A stretch of DNA of 64,000 nt, taken from contig NZ_CP144460.1 of assembly GCF_040182365.1 (NCBI RefSeq), forward strand, positions 1,364,001 to 1,428,000, given 5' to 3'. The position numbers and the translations under genes were made by a program. This DNA is from Xanthomonas sp. 10-10 (GTDB taxonomy: Bacteria > Pseudomonadota > Gammaproteobacteria > Xanthomonadales > Xanthomonadaceae). Positions 18,387 through 27,576 of the stretch are shown piece after piece (positions within the stretch are counted from its first letter, which is position 1; every line of letters starts with the position of its first letter). Below the pieces are notes generated by a model, which saw nothing but the letters and a program-made list of their open reading frames with translations, searched no databases and was not told the origin of the DNA.

Positions 18387-19503
18387 AACGCCCCCGTGCC
18401 GCAGTGATGCCCAGCAACAAGGCATCGAAGTCGGATACCACATTGTCCGGATGCAGTTTTTTCATCGCCTGCGCCGCCGCCGCACCCAAGCGTTGGCGTA
18501 GCGCGTCGTCCTGGGTGAGTGCGACGGCGGCCTGGATGAAAGCCGCGTCGGTGTCCACCGCCGCGCCGGTCTGGTCATTGCGCAGGTATTCGCGCGCGGC
18601 ACCGTAGTCGAAGGCGACCGTCGCCACACCGCTGGCCATCGCTTCCAGGGTGACGTTGCCGAAGGTTTCGCTGCGGCTGGGGAACAGGAACAGGTCGCCG
18701 CTGGCGAAGTGGCGCGCCAGGGCCTCGCCGCGCTGGACGCCGCAGAAGATGAAGTCGGGATTGTCGTGTGCGATCTTTTCGCGCGCCGGGCCATCGCCGA
18801 CCCACACAAAGCGCGCCTTCGGGCGGACCTGCTGCAGCCTGCGAAATGCCTGCACCGCCAAGGGCAGATTTTTTTCGTTGGCGATCCGTCCGACATAGAT
18901 CGCTGCGAAGCCTTCGCCTTCGATACCCCATTCGGCGCGCAAGGCATGATCGCGGCGGCCAGGATCGAACTGCTGGCTGTCCACAGCGCGCGCCAGCAAT
19001 TGCACACGCTCGAACCCGTCCTCGCGCAGCAACTGTTGCAGTTCGCGCGTCGGCACCAGGGTGGCGTCGGCCTGATTATGAAAGCGCCGCATCCAGCGCA
19101 GCGCGGTGCCCTGCAGCCAGGCGGCGCCGTAGTCCGGCAGGTATTCGTCGAAACGCGTGTGGAAGCCGGAGGCGACCGGAATGCCCAGCCGGCGTGCCGC
19201 ACGCATCGCCGACCAGCCCAACGGGCCTTCCGTGGCCACGTAGATCGCATCCGGTTGCGTCGTTCGCCAATGACGGATCAGCCGCTGGGTCGCCGGCAAC
19301 CCGAATTTCAGCCCCGGGTAGCGCGGCAGCGACGCGCCACGCACCAGCAATGCATCGGATGGGGCGGTGTCGCAGCCCTGGCGTGGACGCACCACATCCA
19401 CCTGATGCCCACGCGCGCGCAGGCCGGTTTCCAGGCCGTGGACCGTCAGCGCAACACCGTTGACCTCGGGGGGATAGGTTTCGGTAACGATCGCGTAGCG
19501 CAT
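18367..19503 (-). CDS. Glycosyltransferase family 1 (GT4-type fold)
   Basis: A 378-residue GT-B glycosyltransferase. The N-terminal domain starts MRYAIVTETYPPEVNGVALTV, with the Gly-rich acceptor loop typical of the MgtA/alpha-mannosyltransferase group. The C-terminal donor-binding domain has YVGRIANEKNLPLAVQAF, FVGDG-like WVGDGPAREK, and the E-x7-E motif SRSETFGNVTLEAMASG. The relatives I know make glycolipids by adding hexose or glucuronic acid to diacylglycerol. The overlap with a PAP2 phosphatase, which could produce diacylglycerol, fits a glycolipid pathway, but that is inference. Confidence 0.88.
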   Translation of the reverse strand: MRYAIVTETYPPEVNGVALTVHGLETGLRARGHQVDVVRPRQGCDTAPSDALLVRGASLPRYPGLKFGLPATQRLIRHWRTTQPDAIYVATEGPLGWSAMRAARRLGIPVASGFHTRFDEYLPDYGAAWLQGTALRWMRRFHNQADATLVPTRELQQLLREDGFERVQLLARAVDSQQFDPGRRDHALRAEWGIEGEGFAAIYVGRIANEKNLPLAVQAFRRLQQVRPKARFVWVGDGPAREKIAHDNPDFIFCGVQRGEALARHFASGDLFLFPSRSETFGNVTLEAMASGVATVAFDYGAAREYLRNDQTGAAVDTDAAFIQAAVALTQDDALRQRLGAAAAQAMKKLHPDNVVSDFDALLLGITAARGRYVVNAA

Positions 19504-19585
19504 GCCCGTTCTCCGGTTTTCGCTAGCTTCCGGCAGGGCGATGGCATCGATGTTGCGCCCATAAGTCGCGGCGGTGACAAGTGCG

Positions 19586-19697
19586 ACGGGATTAGGAATT
19601 CGGGATTGGAGATTCGCAAAAGCGGCCTTCGCGCATCTGGGCGAACACGCAATACATCACGTGCCGCGGTCAACGAATCCCGAATCCCAAATCCCGC
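19586..19697. repeat. Inverted intergenic repeat of the gggattcggg family
   Basis: The left arm (19586-19617, cgggattaggaattcggg and onward) and the right arm (19674-19697, acgaatcccgaatcccaa and onward) are imperfect reverse complements separated by about 57 bases. The same family recurs at 28313-28340, 29901-29925, 59542-59632 and 60236-60328, always between genes. Confidence 0.7.
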
Positions 19698-19712
19698 CTG
19701 AGGCCGCAGGCC

Positions 19713-21239
19713 TCAGGCCACAAACGGTTTGAACGCGATGCCCAGGCCGGCCATGCTTTCGACTTCGCCGATCAGGTCGGCGCGCAGTAGCGGGCGCGAA
19801 TCGATCCAGCTTTGCGACAGGATCAACGACAGCCGCGTGTCGTCGGCGGTGAGTTCCAGTGTCGGGATCGGGTCCGATTCGTGCGCACGGTGCAGCAGCA
19901 CTGCCAGCCGCAGCAGCGCGGCCTTGCGGCGGGTGGGCAGCAGCAACCGGTCCGGCAGCGCATCGAAGGCGGTCTTGGGGACGTTGCGCCGGTGCGTGCG
20001 TACCAGCGCTGCCAGGACCTGCTGTTCCTGGCGCGAAAAACCGGCGATATCCGAATGTTCCAGGATGTAGCTGCCATGCACGTGATACTGGCTGTGCGCG
20101 ATGATCAGCCCCAACTCGTGCAGGCGTGCGGCACGCCGCAGTACCTGCGCATCGTCGCCATCCAGATGCCAGGATTCGCAGACCTGATCGAACAGGCGGC
20201 AGGCCGTGGCTTCCACGCGCTGCGCCTGCACCTCATCGATGCCGTAGCGCTGCACCAGCGAGGCCACCGAGCTGTCGCGCGGGTCGTTTTGGCCGCCGCG
20301 GCCGAGCATGTCGTACAGGATGCCTTCGCGCATCGCGGCCTTGCTGACCATCAGCTTCTCCAGCCCCAGCGCCTGGAAGGCCGCTTCGAGCACCAGGATT
20401 CCACCGGCGATGATCGGCCGCCGCTCGGCCGCCAGGCCGGGCAGCTGGATGTCTTCGATGCGCTTGGCCTTGAGCAGCTCATCGCGCAGCGCCGGCAGCG
20501 CCTGCGCGGTGATCGCCCCCTTGGTGAGCTTCATCGCCGCGCAGATTTCGCCGATCGCCTTATGCGTGCCGGACGAACCGATCGCTTCATGCCAGCCCAG
20601 CGCCTTGTATTGGCCGGCGAACTGCTGGAATTCGGCGCCGATCTCGGTCAGTGCATCCTTCCATTTTTTCTTCGACAACTTGCCGCCCGGGAAAAATCGC
20701 CGCGTGCTGGCAATGCAACCGGCCTGCAGGCTTTCGCGTTCCAGGGTCTGGAAGCCCTGGCCGATGATGAATTCGGTCGAGCCACCGCCGATGTCGATCA
20801 CCAGCCGGCGTTGATCGGGCTTGGGCGGTTGCGCATGGGTCACACCCAGATAGATCAGCCGCGCTTCCTCGCGCCCGCTGACCACTTCGATCGCATGCCC
20901 CAGTGCAGTTTCCGCCGGCATCAAGAAAGCTTGCGGCGAGCGCAGCTGACGCACTGTATTGGTCGCCAGTGCTCGCACGCGCAGCGAGGGAACTTCACGG
21001 ATGCGTTGGCCGAAGCGTGCCAGGCATTCGAGCGCACGCTGGCGCGCTTCGTTGGACAGACCGCCCTTGCCATCCAGGCCGTCGGCCATGCGCACGGTTT
21101 CGCGCAGGCGATCGACGACGCGCAACTGACCCATCAGGTAGCGCGCAATGACCATGTGGAAACTGTTGGACCCTAAGTCGATGGCGGCAAGAAAATCGCC
21201 ATCGCGCAGGGGCGGAATCGTAGGGGAGGGCATTGGCAT
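19713..21239 (-). CDS. ppx: Exopolyphosphatase
   Basis: Releases terminal phosphate from long-chain polyphosphate; related to GppA. A 508-residue ASKHA-fold protein with phosphate-1 motif FLAAIDLGSNSFHMVIAR near the start, and VIDIGGGSTEFIIG as the second motif. A C-terminal HD-like helical domain has the LHELGLIIAHSQYHVHG stretch. Length is typical of E. coli Ppx. It follows ppk on the same strand after 57 bp, the usual ppk-ppx arrangement. The first ATG is used; a second at 21233 is equally possible, as neither has a clear ribosome binding site. Confidence 0.95.
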   Translation of the reverse strand: MPMPSPTIPPLRDGDFLAAIDLGSNSFHMVIARYLMGQLRVVDRLRETVRMADGLDGKGGLSNEARQRALECLARFGQRIREVPSLRVRALATNTVRQLRSPQAFLMPAETALGHAIEVVSGREEARLIYLGVTHAQPPKPDQRRLVIDIGGGSTEFIIGQGFQTLERESLQAGCIASTRRFFPGGKLSKKKWKDALTEIGAEFQQFAGQYKALGWHEAIGSSGTHKAIGEICAAMKLTKGAITAQALPALRDELLKAKRIEDIQLPGLAAERRPIIAGGILVLEAAFQALGLEKLMVSKAAMREGILYDMLGRGGQNDPRDSSVASLVQRYGIDEVQAQRVEATACRLFDQVCESWHLDGDDAQVLRRAARLHELGLIIAHSQYHVHGSYILEHSDIAGFSRQEQQVLAALVRTHRRNVPKTAFDALPDRLLLPTRRKAALLRLAVLLHRAHESDPIPTLELTADDTRLSLILSQSWIDSRPLLRADLIGEVESMAGLGIAFKPFVA

Positions 21240-21296
21240 GGCCGCATGGTAGCCGATGGGCGGTTGGCCACGTGAGAGCCCACGGCCCTCGCGTTC

Positions 21297-23411
21297 TCAG
21301 ATCCGATCGAGCAAGGTCATCTGCGCCGAATGGGCCGGCTCGCCAGGGCCGGGGGTGCGCTTGTGGTACACGCCTTCGGCATCCAGTTCCCAGGCACTGA
21401 CGTTGTCGTCCAGGTAGTTCTGCAGCACTTCGCGATAGACGCGCCTGGCCAGATCCGGTTCCAGGATCGGGAAGCAGGTTTCCACGCGGCGCAACAGATT
21501 GCGTTCCAGCCAATCGGCGCTGGCGCAGTACAACTCGGCCGCGCCGTCGTTGCCGAACCAGTACACGCGGCTATGTTCCAGGAATCGCCCCACGATCGAG
21601 CGTACGCGGATATTGTCGGACACGCCGGGCACCCCGGGCCGCAGCGTGCAGGCGCCGCGCACGATCAGGTCGATCTGCACACCGGCTTGCGAAGCGGTGT
21701 ACAGCGCACGCACGACTTGCGGCTCGTTGAGGGCATTCATCTTGGCGATGATGCGGCCCGGGCGGCCGTTGCGGGCCAGCCGCGTTTCGCGCTCGATCCG
21801 CTTCAACACGCCGGCGTGCAGGGTGAACGGCGATTGCAGCAACTGCTCCAGCTTCATGCGCGGGGCCAGCCCGGACAATTGCTGGAACAGCATGTGCACA
21901 TCGTTGCCGATTTCCACATCCGCCGTGATCAGGCTGATGTCGGTATACAGCCGCGCGGTGCCGCTGTGGTAGTTGCCGGTGCCCAGGTGCACATAGCGTT
22001 TGAGCTTGCGCCCCTCGCGCCGCACGATCAGCAGCATCTTGGCGTGCGTCTTGAAGCCGACCACGCCATAGACCACCTGCACGCCGGCTTCCTGCAGCTT
22101 GTCGGCCAGGCCCAGGTTGGCCTCTTCGTCGAAGCGCGCGCGCAGCTCCACCACCACGGTGACGTCCTTGCCGTTGCGCGCGGCAAGGATCAGCGCATCG
22201 ACGATCAGCGAATCCTTGCCGGTGCGGTACAGCGTCTGCTTGATCGCCAGCACGTTCGGGTCGACAGCCGCCTGGCGGATGACGTCCAGCACCGCGGTGA
22301 ACGCATCGAAGGGGTGGTGCAGCAGCACATCGCCCTTGCTGACGATCTGGAAGATGCCCTCGCTGTCGCGCAGGGTGCGCGGGTTGAACGAGGGGTACTT
22401 GAGCTCCGGGCGCTGCACCAGATCGTAGACCTGGGTGACGCGGCTCAGATTGACCGGCCCGACGATGCGATACACCGCGTTCTCGTTCAAGCCGAAGTTC
22501 TGCAGCAGGGTGCGCATGATCGGCGCCGGGCAATCGTGCGCGATCTCCAGCCGCACCGCCGGCCGGTAGCCGCGCGTGACCAGTTCGTCGCGCAATGCCA
22601 GTGCCAGGTTTTCGACTTCCTCTTCGTCCACCACCAGCTCGGAATTGCGGGTGACGCGGAACTGGTAGGAGCCTTTGACCTGCATGCCCGGGAACAATTC
22701 GTCCACGAACTCCGACAGCACCGAGGACAGGAACACGAAGCTTTGCGCGCCCTCCGGCGACAGGCTGGCCGGCAACTGGATGATGCGCGGCAACGAGCGC
22801 GGCGCACGCACGATGGCCAGATGGCCGGCGCGCCCGAACGCGTCCTGACCTTCCAGCACCACCACGATGTTCAGGGTCTTATTGAGGATCTTCGGAAACG
22901 GGTGCGCCGGGTCCAGGCCCAGCGGCGACAGCACCGGCATGATCTCGTTGCGGAAGTAGGCGCGCAGCCAGCGCTTCTGGCGCGAGGTCCAGGTCGCGCG
23001 GCCAAGCACGGCAACGCCGGCCTCTTCCATCGCCGGGCGCAGCACGTCATTCCACGCGTGGTACTGCTGCTCGACCAGCTTGGCCGCGCGGTCATGCACG
23101 GCGTTGAGGATGGCCGTGGGGCTCAGGCCGTCCGGTGCCGGCGGCAGGCCGAACTCCTGTGCGTGCCGCACGGTGGCGGCGCGAATTTCGAAGAACTCGT
23201 CCAGGTTGGTGCACGAGATGCACAGGAACCGCAGCCGTTCCAGCAGCGGCACCTGTTCGTCCAGCGCCTGCGCCAGCACCCGGAAATTGAAGTCCAGTTG
23301 CGACAGTTCCCGGTTGATGTACAGCGCCGGATCCCGCAAGGGATCGGTGGCGATGTCCTCGGAAGGTGTGACGTCGTGCAGTTGTTTGGCGTGGCCCATG
23401 GAGTCGGTCAT
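21297..23411 (-). CDS. ppk1: Polyphosphate kinase 1
   Basis: Reversibly transfers the gamma-phosphate of ATP to polyphosphate at the membrane. The 704-residue protein has the N-terminal domain (INRELSQLDFNFRVLAQA), the helical domain (FLCISCTNLDEFFEIR), and two phospholipase-D-like catalytic domains. The autophosphorylated-histidine region is VVGFKTHAKMLLIVRREG, and the HLGTGNYHSGTARLYTDISL block follows. The start at 23411 gives MTDSMGHAKQ; ATG 23399 is an alternative. The 100-bp spacer to phoR contains a perfect 34-bp palindrome. Placement next to phoBR and ppx suggests phosphate-linked control. Confidence 0.96.
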   Translation of the reverse strand: MTDSMGHAKQLHDVTPSEDIATDPLRDPALYINRELSQLDFNFRVLAQALDEQVPLLERLRFLCISCTNLDEFFEIRAATVRHAQEFGLPPAPDGLSPTAILNAVHDRAAKLVEQQYHAWNDVLRPAMEEAGVAVLGRATWTSRQKRWLRAYFRNEIMPVLSPLGLDPAHPFPKILNKTLNIVVVLEGQDAFGRAGHLAIVRAPRSLPRIIQLPASLSPEGAQSFVFLSSVLSEFVDELFPGMQVKGSYQFRVTRNSELVVDEEEVENLALALRDELVTRGYRPAVRLEIAHDCPAPIMRTLLQNFGLNENAVYRIVGPVNLSRVTQVYDLVQRPELKYPSFNPRTLRDSEGIFQIVSKGDVLLHHPFDAFTAVLDVIRQAAVDPNVLAIKQTLYRTGKDSLIVDALILAARNGKDVTVVVELRARFDEEANLGLADKLQEAGVQVVYGVVGFKTHAKMLLIVRREGRKLKRYVHLGTGNYHSGTARLYTDISLITADVEIGNDVHMLFQQLSGLAPRMKLEQLLQSPFTLHAGVLKRIERETRLARNGRPGRIIAKMNALNEPQVVRALYTASQAGVQIDLIVRGACTLRPGVPGVSDNIRVRSIVGRFLEHSRVYWFGNDGAAELYCASADWLERNLLRRVETCFPILEPDLARRVYREVLQNYLDDNVSAWELDAEGVYHKRTPGPGEPAHSAQMTLLDRI

Positions 23412-23457
23412 CAAGACGGATTGGTGTGCGGTGTTGCCGCGTGCGCGCCGCGGTGCA

Positions 23458-23491
23458 ACGCACGTTGCGCAGGTACCTGCGCAACGTGCGT
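23458..23491. repeat. Perfect 34-bp palindrome between phoR and ppk1
   Basis: ACGCACGTTGCGCAGGT (23458-23474) is followed directly by its exact reverse complement (23475-23491). It lies 20 bases past the phoR stop and 47 bases before the ppk1 start. There is no T-run on either strand. It could act as an mRNA-stabilising or transcription-attenuating hairpin, or as a dimeric protein's operator. Confidence 0.85.
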
Positions 23492-23511
23492 CGACGCGCA
23501 CTGCCTACATA

Positions 23512-24840
23512 TCACGCCAAGCGTGACAGTGGCAGGGACTGTTCGCGCTGCACGACGCGTGCGGCCACAAAATGACACGAGAATTCGCTGCCGCGTCCCA
23601 CTTCGCTTTCGATCTCCAGCCGTGCCTGGTGCAGGCCCAGGATATGCTTGACGATCGACAGCCCCAGCCCGGTGCCGCCGCTCTCGCGCGAGCGGCTGCT
23701 GGACACGCGGTAGAAGCGCTCGGTAATGCGCGGCAGATGCGAGGCGGGAATGCCGTAGCCGGTGTCGCGGACCGCCAGCGCCGCGCCGTCGCCCTCGCGC
23801 AGGAAGCGGATCGTCACCGTGCCGCCCCCGGGCGTATAGCGCACCGCATTGGTCACCAGGTTGGAAAACGCGCTGTGCAATTCCTTGTTGGAACCGAGCA
23901 GATCCACGCCGGCTTCATCGATCACTTCCACCGTGTGGCGGCCCTGGCTGTGCGCCTCGGCCTCGCGGCGCAAGGTCGAAAGCATCGGCGCCATCGCCAC
24001 GTTTTCTTCGCCGAGCTCTTCCTGCGATTCCAGCCGCGACAGGGTCAGCAGGTCCTCGACCAGCTGCGCCATGCGCTGCGACTGCTTGCGCATCTCCGCC
24101 AGCATCGGGCCAGAGTCCGGAAAGTCCTCCGGGTCGAGCATGTCCAGGTATCCATGCACCACCGTCAACGGCGTGCGCAGCTCGTGCGACACGTTGGCCA
24201 CGAAATCGCGACGCACCTGTTCCAGGCGCAACAGCTTGCTGACATCGCGCGCCACCAGCAGCCAGTAGTCGTCGGAGTAGGGGATCAGGCGCAGATTCAG
24301 GCGCAGGTCCGGGTCCACCGGCGAGGCCGCATCCAGCATCGGCTCGGCATTGCGACCGGCCGCCAGCCAGTGGGCAAGCGGCAATGGCTGCAGGCGTTCC
24401 ACCACCGACACGCCCATATCGCCAGGATGATGCAGCCCGAGCAGGCCGCCGGCCGCCTTGTTGAACCACTGCACGCGCTGGCTGTTGCGGTCCACCACCA
24501 CCACCGCATCCGGTAGCGCCTGCGCCGCGGCGCGATAGGTGCGCAACATGTCGATCAAGCGCCGCTTGCGTCCGCGCATTTCGGCCTGGCTGCGATACAG
24601 CAGCCGATCCAGTTCGTTCCAGGCGCCGACACCGGCGGCAGGCTCGGCACGCTGGCGCGCGGTGAGCCGGCGCAGCACTTGCCGCAGCCGCCAGTAATGC
24701 CAGCTCAGCACCCCCAGCGCGGTGAGCGTCAGCGCCATCCACACATGCCCGATCAGCACGCCCACCACGACGGCAGCGCCCAACAACAGCGCAAGGGTGC
24801 CGAGCGTCTTGAGCCAGGCGGAACGGATATGTTGAGGCAT
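23512..24840 (-). CDS. phoR: Phosphate regulon sensor histidine kinase PhoR
   Basis: Membrane sensor kinase of the phosphate two-component system, 442 residues. Two N-terminal hydrophobic segments (about 14-30 and 33-47) are followed by a basic stretch, a PAS domain (about 100-205, with LPDAVVVVDRNSQRVQWFN), then HisKA with the phosphoacceptor H219 in ANVSHELRTPLTVVHGY. The ATPase domain follows with VTNAVRYTPGGGTV (N box), VRDTGYGIP (G1) and GGTGLGLSIVKHIL (G2). ATG 24840 is chosen; an in-frame GTG at 24855 adds five residues. It follows phoB by 75 bp on the same strand. Confidence 0.94.
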   Translation of the reverse strand: MPQHIRSAWLKTLGTLALLLGAAVVVGVLIGHVWMALTLTALGVLSWHYWRLRQVLRRLTARQRAEPAAGVGAWNELDRLLYRSQAEMRGRKRRLIDMLRTYRAAAQALPDAVVVVDRNSQRVQWFNKAAGGLLGLHHPGDMGVSVVERLQPLPLAHWLAAGRNAEPMLDAASPVDPDLRLNLRLIPYSDDYWLLVARDVSKLLRLEQVRRDFVANVSHELRTPLTVVHGYLDMLDPEDFPDSGPMLAEMRKQSQRMAQLVEDLLTLSRLESQEELGEENVAMAPMLSTLRREAEAHSQGRHTVEVIDEAGVDLLGSNKELHSAFSNLVTNAVRYTPGGGTVTIRFLREGDGAALAVRDTGYGIPASHLPRITERFYRVSSSRSRESGGTGLGLSIVKHILGLHQARLEIESEVGRGSEFSCHFVAARVVQREQSLPLSRLA

Positions 24841-24915
24841 GGAAGGCGTTACCACGAAGCGTCAGGTAGGCAGGCGACCCGGCCGATCGGCGGCCGGGTC
24901 GCGGTGCGGCATGTA

Positions 24916-25605
24916 CTAGGTTGCCGACGAAAAACGATAGCCCGAGCCGCGCACGGTCTGCACCATGTTTTCCAGGCCGAACGGTTCCAGCGTCTTGCGC
25001 AGGCGGCGGATGTGCACGTCGATGGTGCGCTCTTCCACGTACACGCTGCCGCCCCAGACATGGTCCAGCAGTTGGGTGCGCGTGTACACGCGCTCGGGAT
25101 GGGTCATGAAGAAGTGCAGCAGCCGGTATTCGGTCGGGCCGATCGGCACCGGCGCATCGCCGGCAAACACCCGGTGCGCGGCGCCATCGATGCGCAGGCG
25201 GCCCACGGCCACGCTGCCGTCCTCGTCGTCCTCGCGGGTGCGGCGCATCACCGCCCGGATACGCGCCAGCAGCTCGCGTGCCGAGAAGGGCTTGACCACG
25301 TAGTCGTCCACGCCCGCTTCCAGCCCGCCGACACGGTCGTTCTCTTCGCCACGCGCGGTGAGCATGATGATCGGGATCTCCCGGGTCAGCTGTTCCTTGC
25401 GCCAGCGCCGTGCCAGATCCAGCCCGCTGGTGCCCGGCAGCATCCAGTCCAGCAGGATCAGGTCGGGCACGCGGTCGGCGATGGCGGTCTGCGCCTCGCG
25501 CGCGTCGCCAGCATGGATGGGTTCGAACTCGCCTTTGCGCAGCGCGAACGCCACCATGTCGCGGATCGCGGGTTCGTCATCGACGATCAGAATGCGTTTC
25601 TGCAC
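24916..25605 (-). CDS. phoB: Phosphate regulon response regulator PhoB
   Basis: OmpR-family DNA-binding activator of phosphate-starvation genes, 229 residues. The receiver domain (about 1-120) has the acidic pocket VDDE and the phosphorylated D53 in LILLDWMLPGTSG, plus conserved Lys in YVVKPFSARELLARI. The winged-helix domain (about 130-229) includes GPTEYRLLHFFMTHPERVYTRTQLLDHVWG and ends VRGSGYRFS. A Pho box with properly spaced -10 lies about 50 bp upstream, so phoBR is likely self-activated. Confidence 0.96.
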   Translation of the reverse strand: MQKRILIVDDEPAIRDMVAFALRKGEFEPIHAGDAREAQTAIADRVPDLILLDWMLPGTSGLDLARRWRKEQLTREIPIIMLTARGEENDRVGGLEAGVDDYVVKPFSARELLARIRAVMRRTREDDEDGSVAVGRLRIDGAAHRVFAGDAPVPIGPTEYRLLHFFMTHPERVYTRTQLLDHVWGGSVYVEERTIDVHIRRLRKTLEPFGLENMVQTVRGSGYRFSSAT

Positions 25606-25637
25606 GCGGGGCTTACCGTCTGGCTTTGGTGATCGCC

Positions 25638-25671
25638 AGTAGACTACGGTTTTGTGACTTTAATGTGACAT
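25638..25671 (-). promoter_or_regulatory. Pho box and -10 in front of phoB
   Basis: On the minus strand, ATGTCAC-ATTA-AAGTCAC (25671 down to 25654) is a 7-4-7 direct repeat matching the PhoB operator form. Ten bases downstream is TCTACT (25643-25638), a 4-of-6 match to the -10 consensus. PhoB start is at 25605. A separate half site CTGTCAT occurs nearby on the plus strand at about 25695. Confidence 0.6.
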
Positions 25672-25780
25672 GGCGGGCGTTGCCTCCTGCCAAGCTGTCA
25701 TTCTGTGAAGCGGACTGAACCACTGCGGCGCAGTGAAGCCAGGTGCAGCATGCCGCGCGATGCGTATTCGCGCACCGATG

Positions 25781-27427
25781 TCACTGCGTGGACAGATCCG
25801 GGTCACGGATACCTTGACGACGCAGTTCCAGTACGGTCGGCGTGATTGCGGCAATCCGCGCATCCACACGCGCCCGTGTCACATAGTCCAGGTCCTTCTT
25901 TTTCAGCGCCTCCAACTGGATCAGGGCCTGCTCCGGGCGCCCGTTCAGGGACGCCGATTCGGCATAGGCCTCGCTGGCCCGCAGATGATCGCCGGCGAGC
26001 TCGCAGGCGCGGGCGTAGGTCTGTTGCAGCAACGGATCCTCGCCGCTGCGGTAGAGCAGGGGCTCCAGCACCTGACGCGCGCGCTGACCGGATTCCTTGC
26101 TGGCTTGTTCGTTGAGCGCGCCGGCATAGGTCAGCGCCACCGCACGGTTGTTCGGCAGCCGCTTGAGCAGCGCATCGAAGCGGGCGTTGGCTGCCTCGCG
26201 CTGGCCCACGCGTGCCTGCGCCTCGCTCAGGCCCAGCGCCAGCCACAGGTTGTCCGGATGCGCTTCCAGCAGGCCGGCCAGCTCGGCCACCGGTTCGCTC
26301 GGCCGGCTCCCGCTGTTGCGCAGTTGCGCCAGCGCCAGCCCGTAACGCTGTGCATCGGTCAGGCCCTGCTTGGCGCTACGGCGCAGGTTTTCGTATTCGC
26401 GAATGGCCGCATCGGGCGTGCTCGCACTGAGCACGCGCAGGCGCTCCTTGGCCCAGTCGAAACCCTGTTGGTCGCCGCCACGGCTCAGCGCATCCACCGG
26501 CAATCGCAGCGCATACGGCAGCAGCGCGTTACCGTTGCGGCTCAACGGCTCCGACAACGATGGATCGGCCGGGTCCACGCGCTCCTGGCGCGTTCCGCCC
26601 GGCACCGAGGTGGTCAGCACCACGGTGTTCTTCTTCATCTGCTCGGCGCGCGCCTTGGCCTCGCTGATGCGGGTGGTGGTCACCGGGTGGGTCTGCAGGA
26701 AGTCCGGTGCGCTGTAGCCGCCCTCGTTGGCGCGCATCGCAACCGACATGCGCTCGAAGAAGCCGGCCATCGCGTCCACGTCGTAGCCGCTGCGGACCAG
26801 CGTGCGGATGCCCAGCCGGTCGGCCTCCGATTCGTTGGAGCGGGTGTAGTCGATCTGGCGTTGCTGCATCAGCCCCATCGCACTGGTGATGGTCGCCATG
26901 GTGGCATCGCCCTTGGAATTGCCACCGGCCTGCTGCGCCGCCACCACTGCCGCCAGCATGCCGAGCAGGATCGGGATCTGGTCGCGCTGGGCGCGTTCCA
27001 CCCCGCGCAGCACGTGCTGCTGGGTGACGTGGGCGATTTCGTGCGACAGCACCGCGGCCACTTCGTCCTCGCGCTCGGCGGTCAGCACCAGCCCGGCATT
27101 GACCGCGATATAGCCGCCCAGCGTGGCGAACGCATTGATCTGGCGGTCGCGCAGCATGAAGAAGGTAAAGGGCTGCTGCGGCTGGTCGCTGTTGGCGCCG
27201 AGCCGGGTACCCATGGTCTGCAGCCAGTCGCCGATCAGCGGGTCGTCCAGCACGTAGTCGTAGTTGCGCAACTCGGCCAACATCATCTTGCCGTACTCGG
27301 CCTGACGGGCCGGAGTCAGCAGCTCGCCAGCCGACGAGCCGATATCGGGCAGGCGACTTTCCTGCGCAGGTGCCACGCCCATGGCGAGGGCCAGGGTGAG
27401 GGCGGTAGCGAGCGGAAGCAGGCGCAA
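25781..27427 (-). CDS. Periplasmic M48 metalloprotease with TPR-like repeats (BepA-like)
   Basis: A 548-residue exported zinc protease resembling E. coli BepA/YfgC, which degrades or rescues stalled outer-membrane proteins. From the chosen start there is a signal peptide ending MGVAPAQ (residue 21). The zinc motif HEIAH is at 129-133 and the third ligand is in NESEAD at about 198-203. A C-terminal helical TPR-like half follows (about 340-540, with repeated ALxxAQLRxxG-like and AxxRFDALLKRLPNN units). I prefer TTG 27427 because GGGAG lies seven bases upstream and the signal peptide starts there; an ATG at 27490 would add 21 residues. Confidence 0.88.
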   Translation of the reverse strand: MRLLPLATALTLALAMGVAPAQESRLPDIGSSAGELLTPARQAEYGKMMLAELRNYDYVLDDPLIGDWLQTMGTRLGANSDQPQQPFTFFMLRDRQINAFATLGGYIAVNAGLVLTAEREDEVAAVLSHEIAHVTQQHVLRGVERAQRDQIPILLGMLAAVVAAQQAGGNSKGDATMATITSAMGLMQQRQIDYTRSNESEADRLGIRTLVRSGYDVDAMAGFFERMSVAMRANEGGYSAPDFLQTHPVTTTRISEAKARAEQMKKNTVVLTTSVPGGTRQERVDPADPSLSEPLSRNGNALLPYALRLPVDALSRGGDQQGFDWAKERLRVLSASTPDAAIREYENLRRSAKQGLTDAQRYGLALAQLRNSGSRPSEPVAELAGLLEAHPDNLWLALGLSEAQARVGQREAANARFDALLKRLPNNRAVALTYAGALNEQASKESGQRARQVLEPLLYRSGEDPLLQQTYARACELAGDHLRASEAYAESASLNGRPEQALIQLEALKKKDLDYVTRARVDARIAAITPTVLELRRQGIRDPDLSTQ

Positions 27428-27576
27428 GTGGAACTCCCAGGTGGTGCGCGGAGCATGCGCGCAGCGCAGCGCAGCGGCGTGAATCGGCAATTAATCCACA
27501 GTGTTGCGGTGACGACATGGAAATTCCAGTCGCCCGCTACCATGTGTCAGACCTCAAACCCACCACGGAGTTTCCC

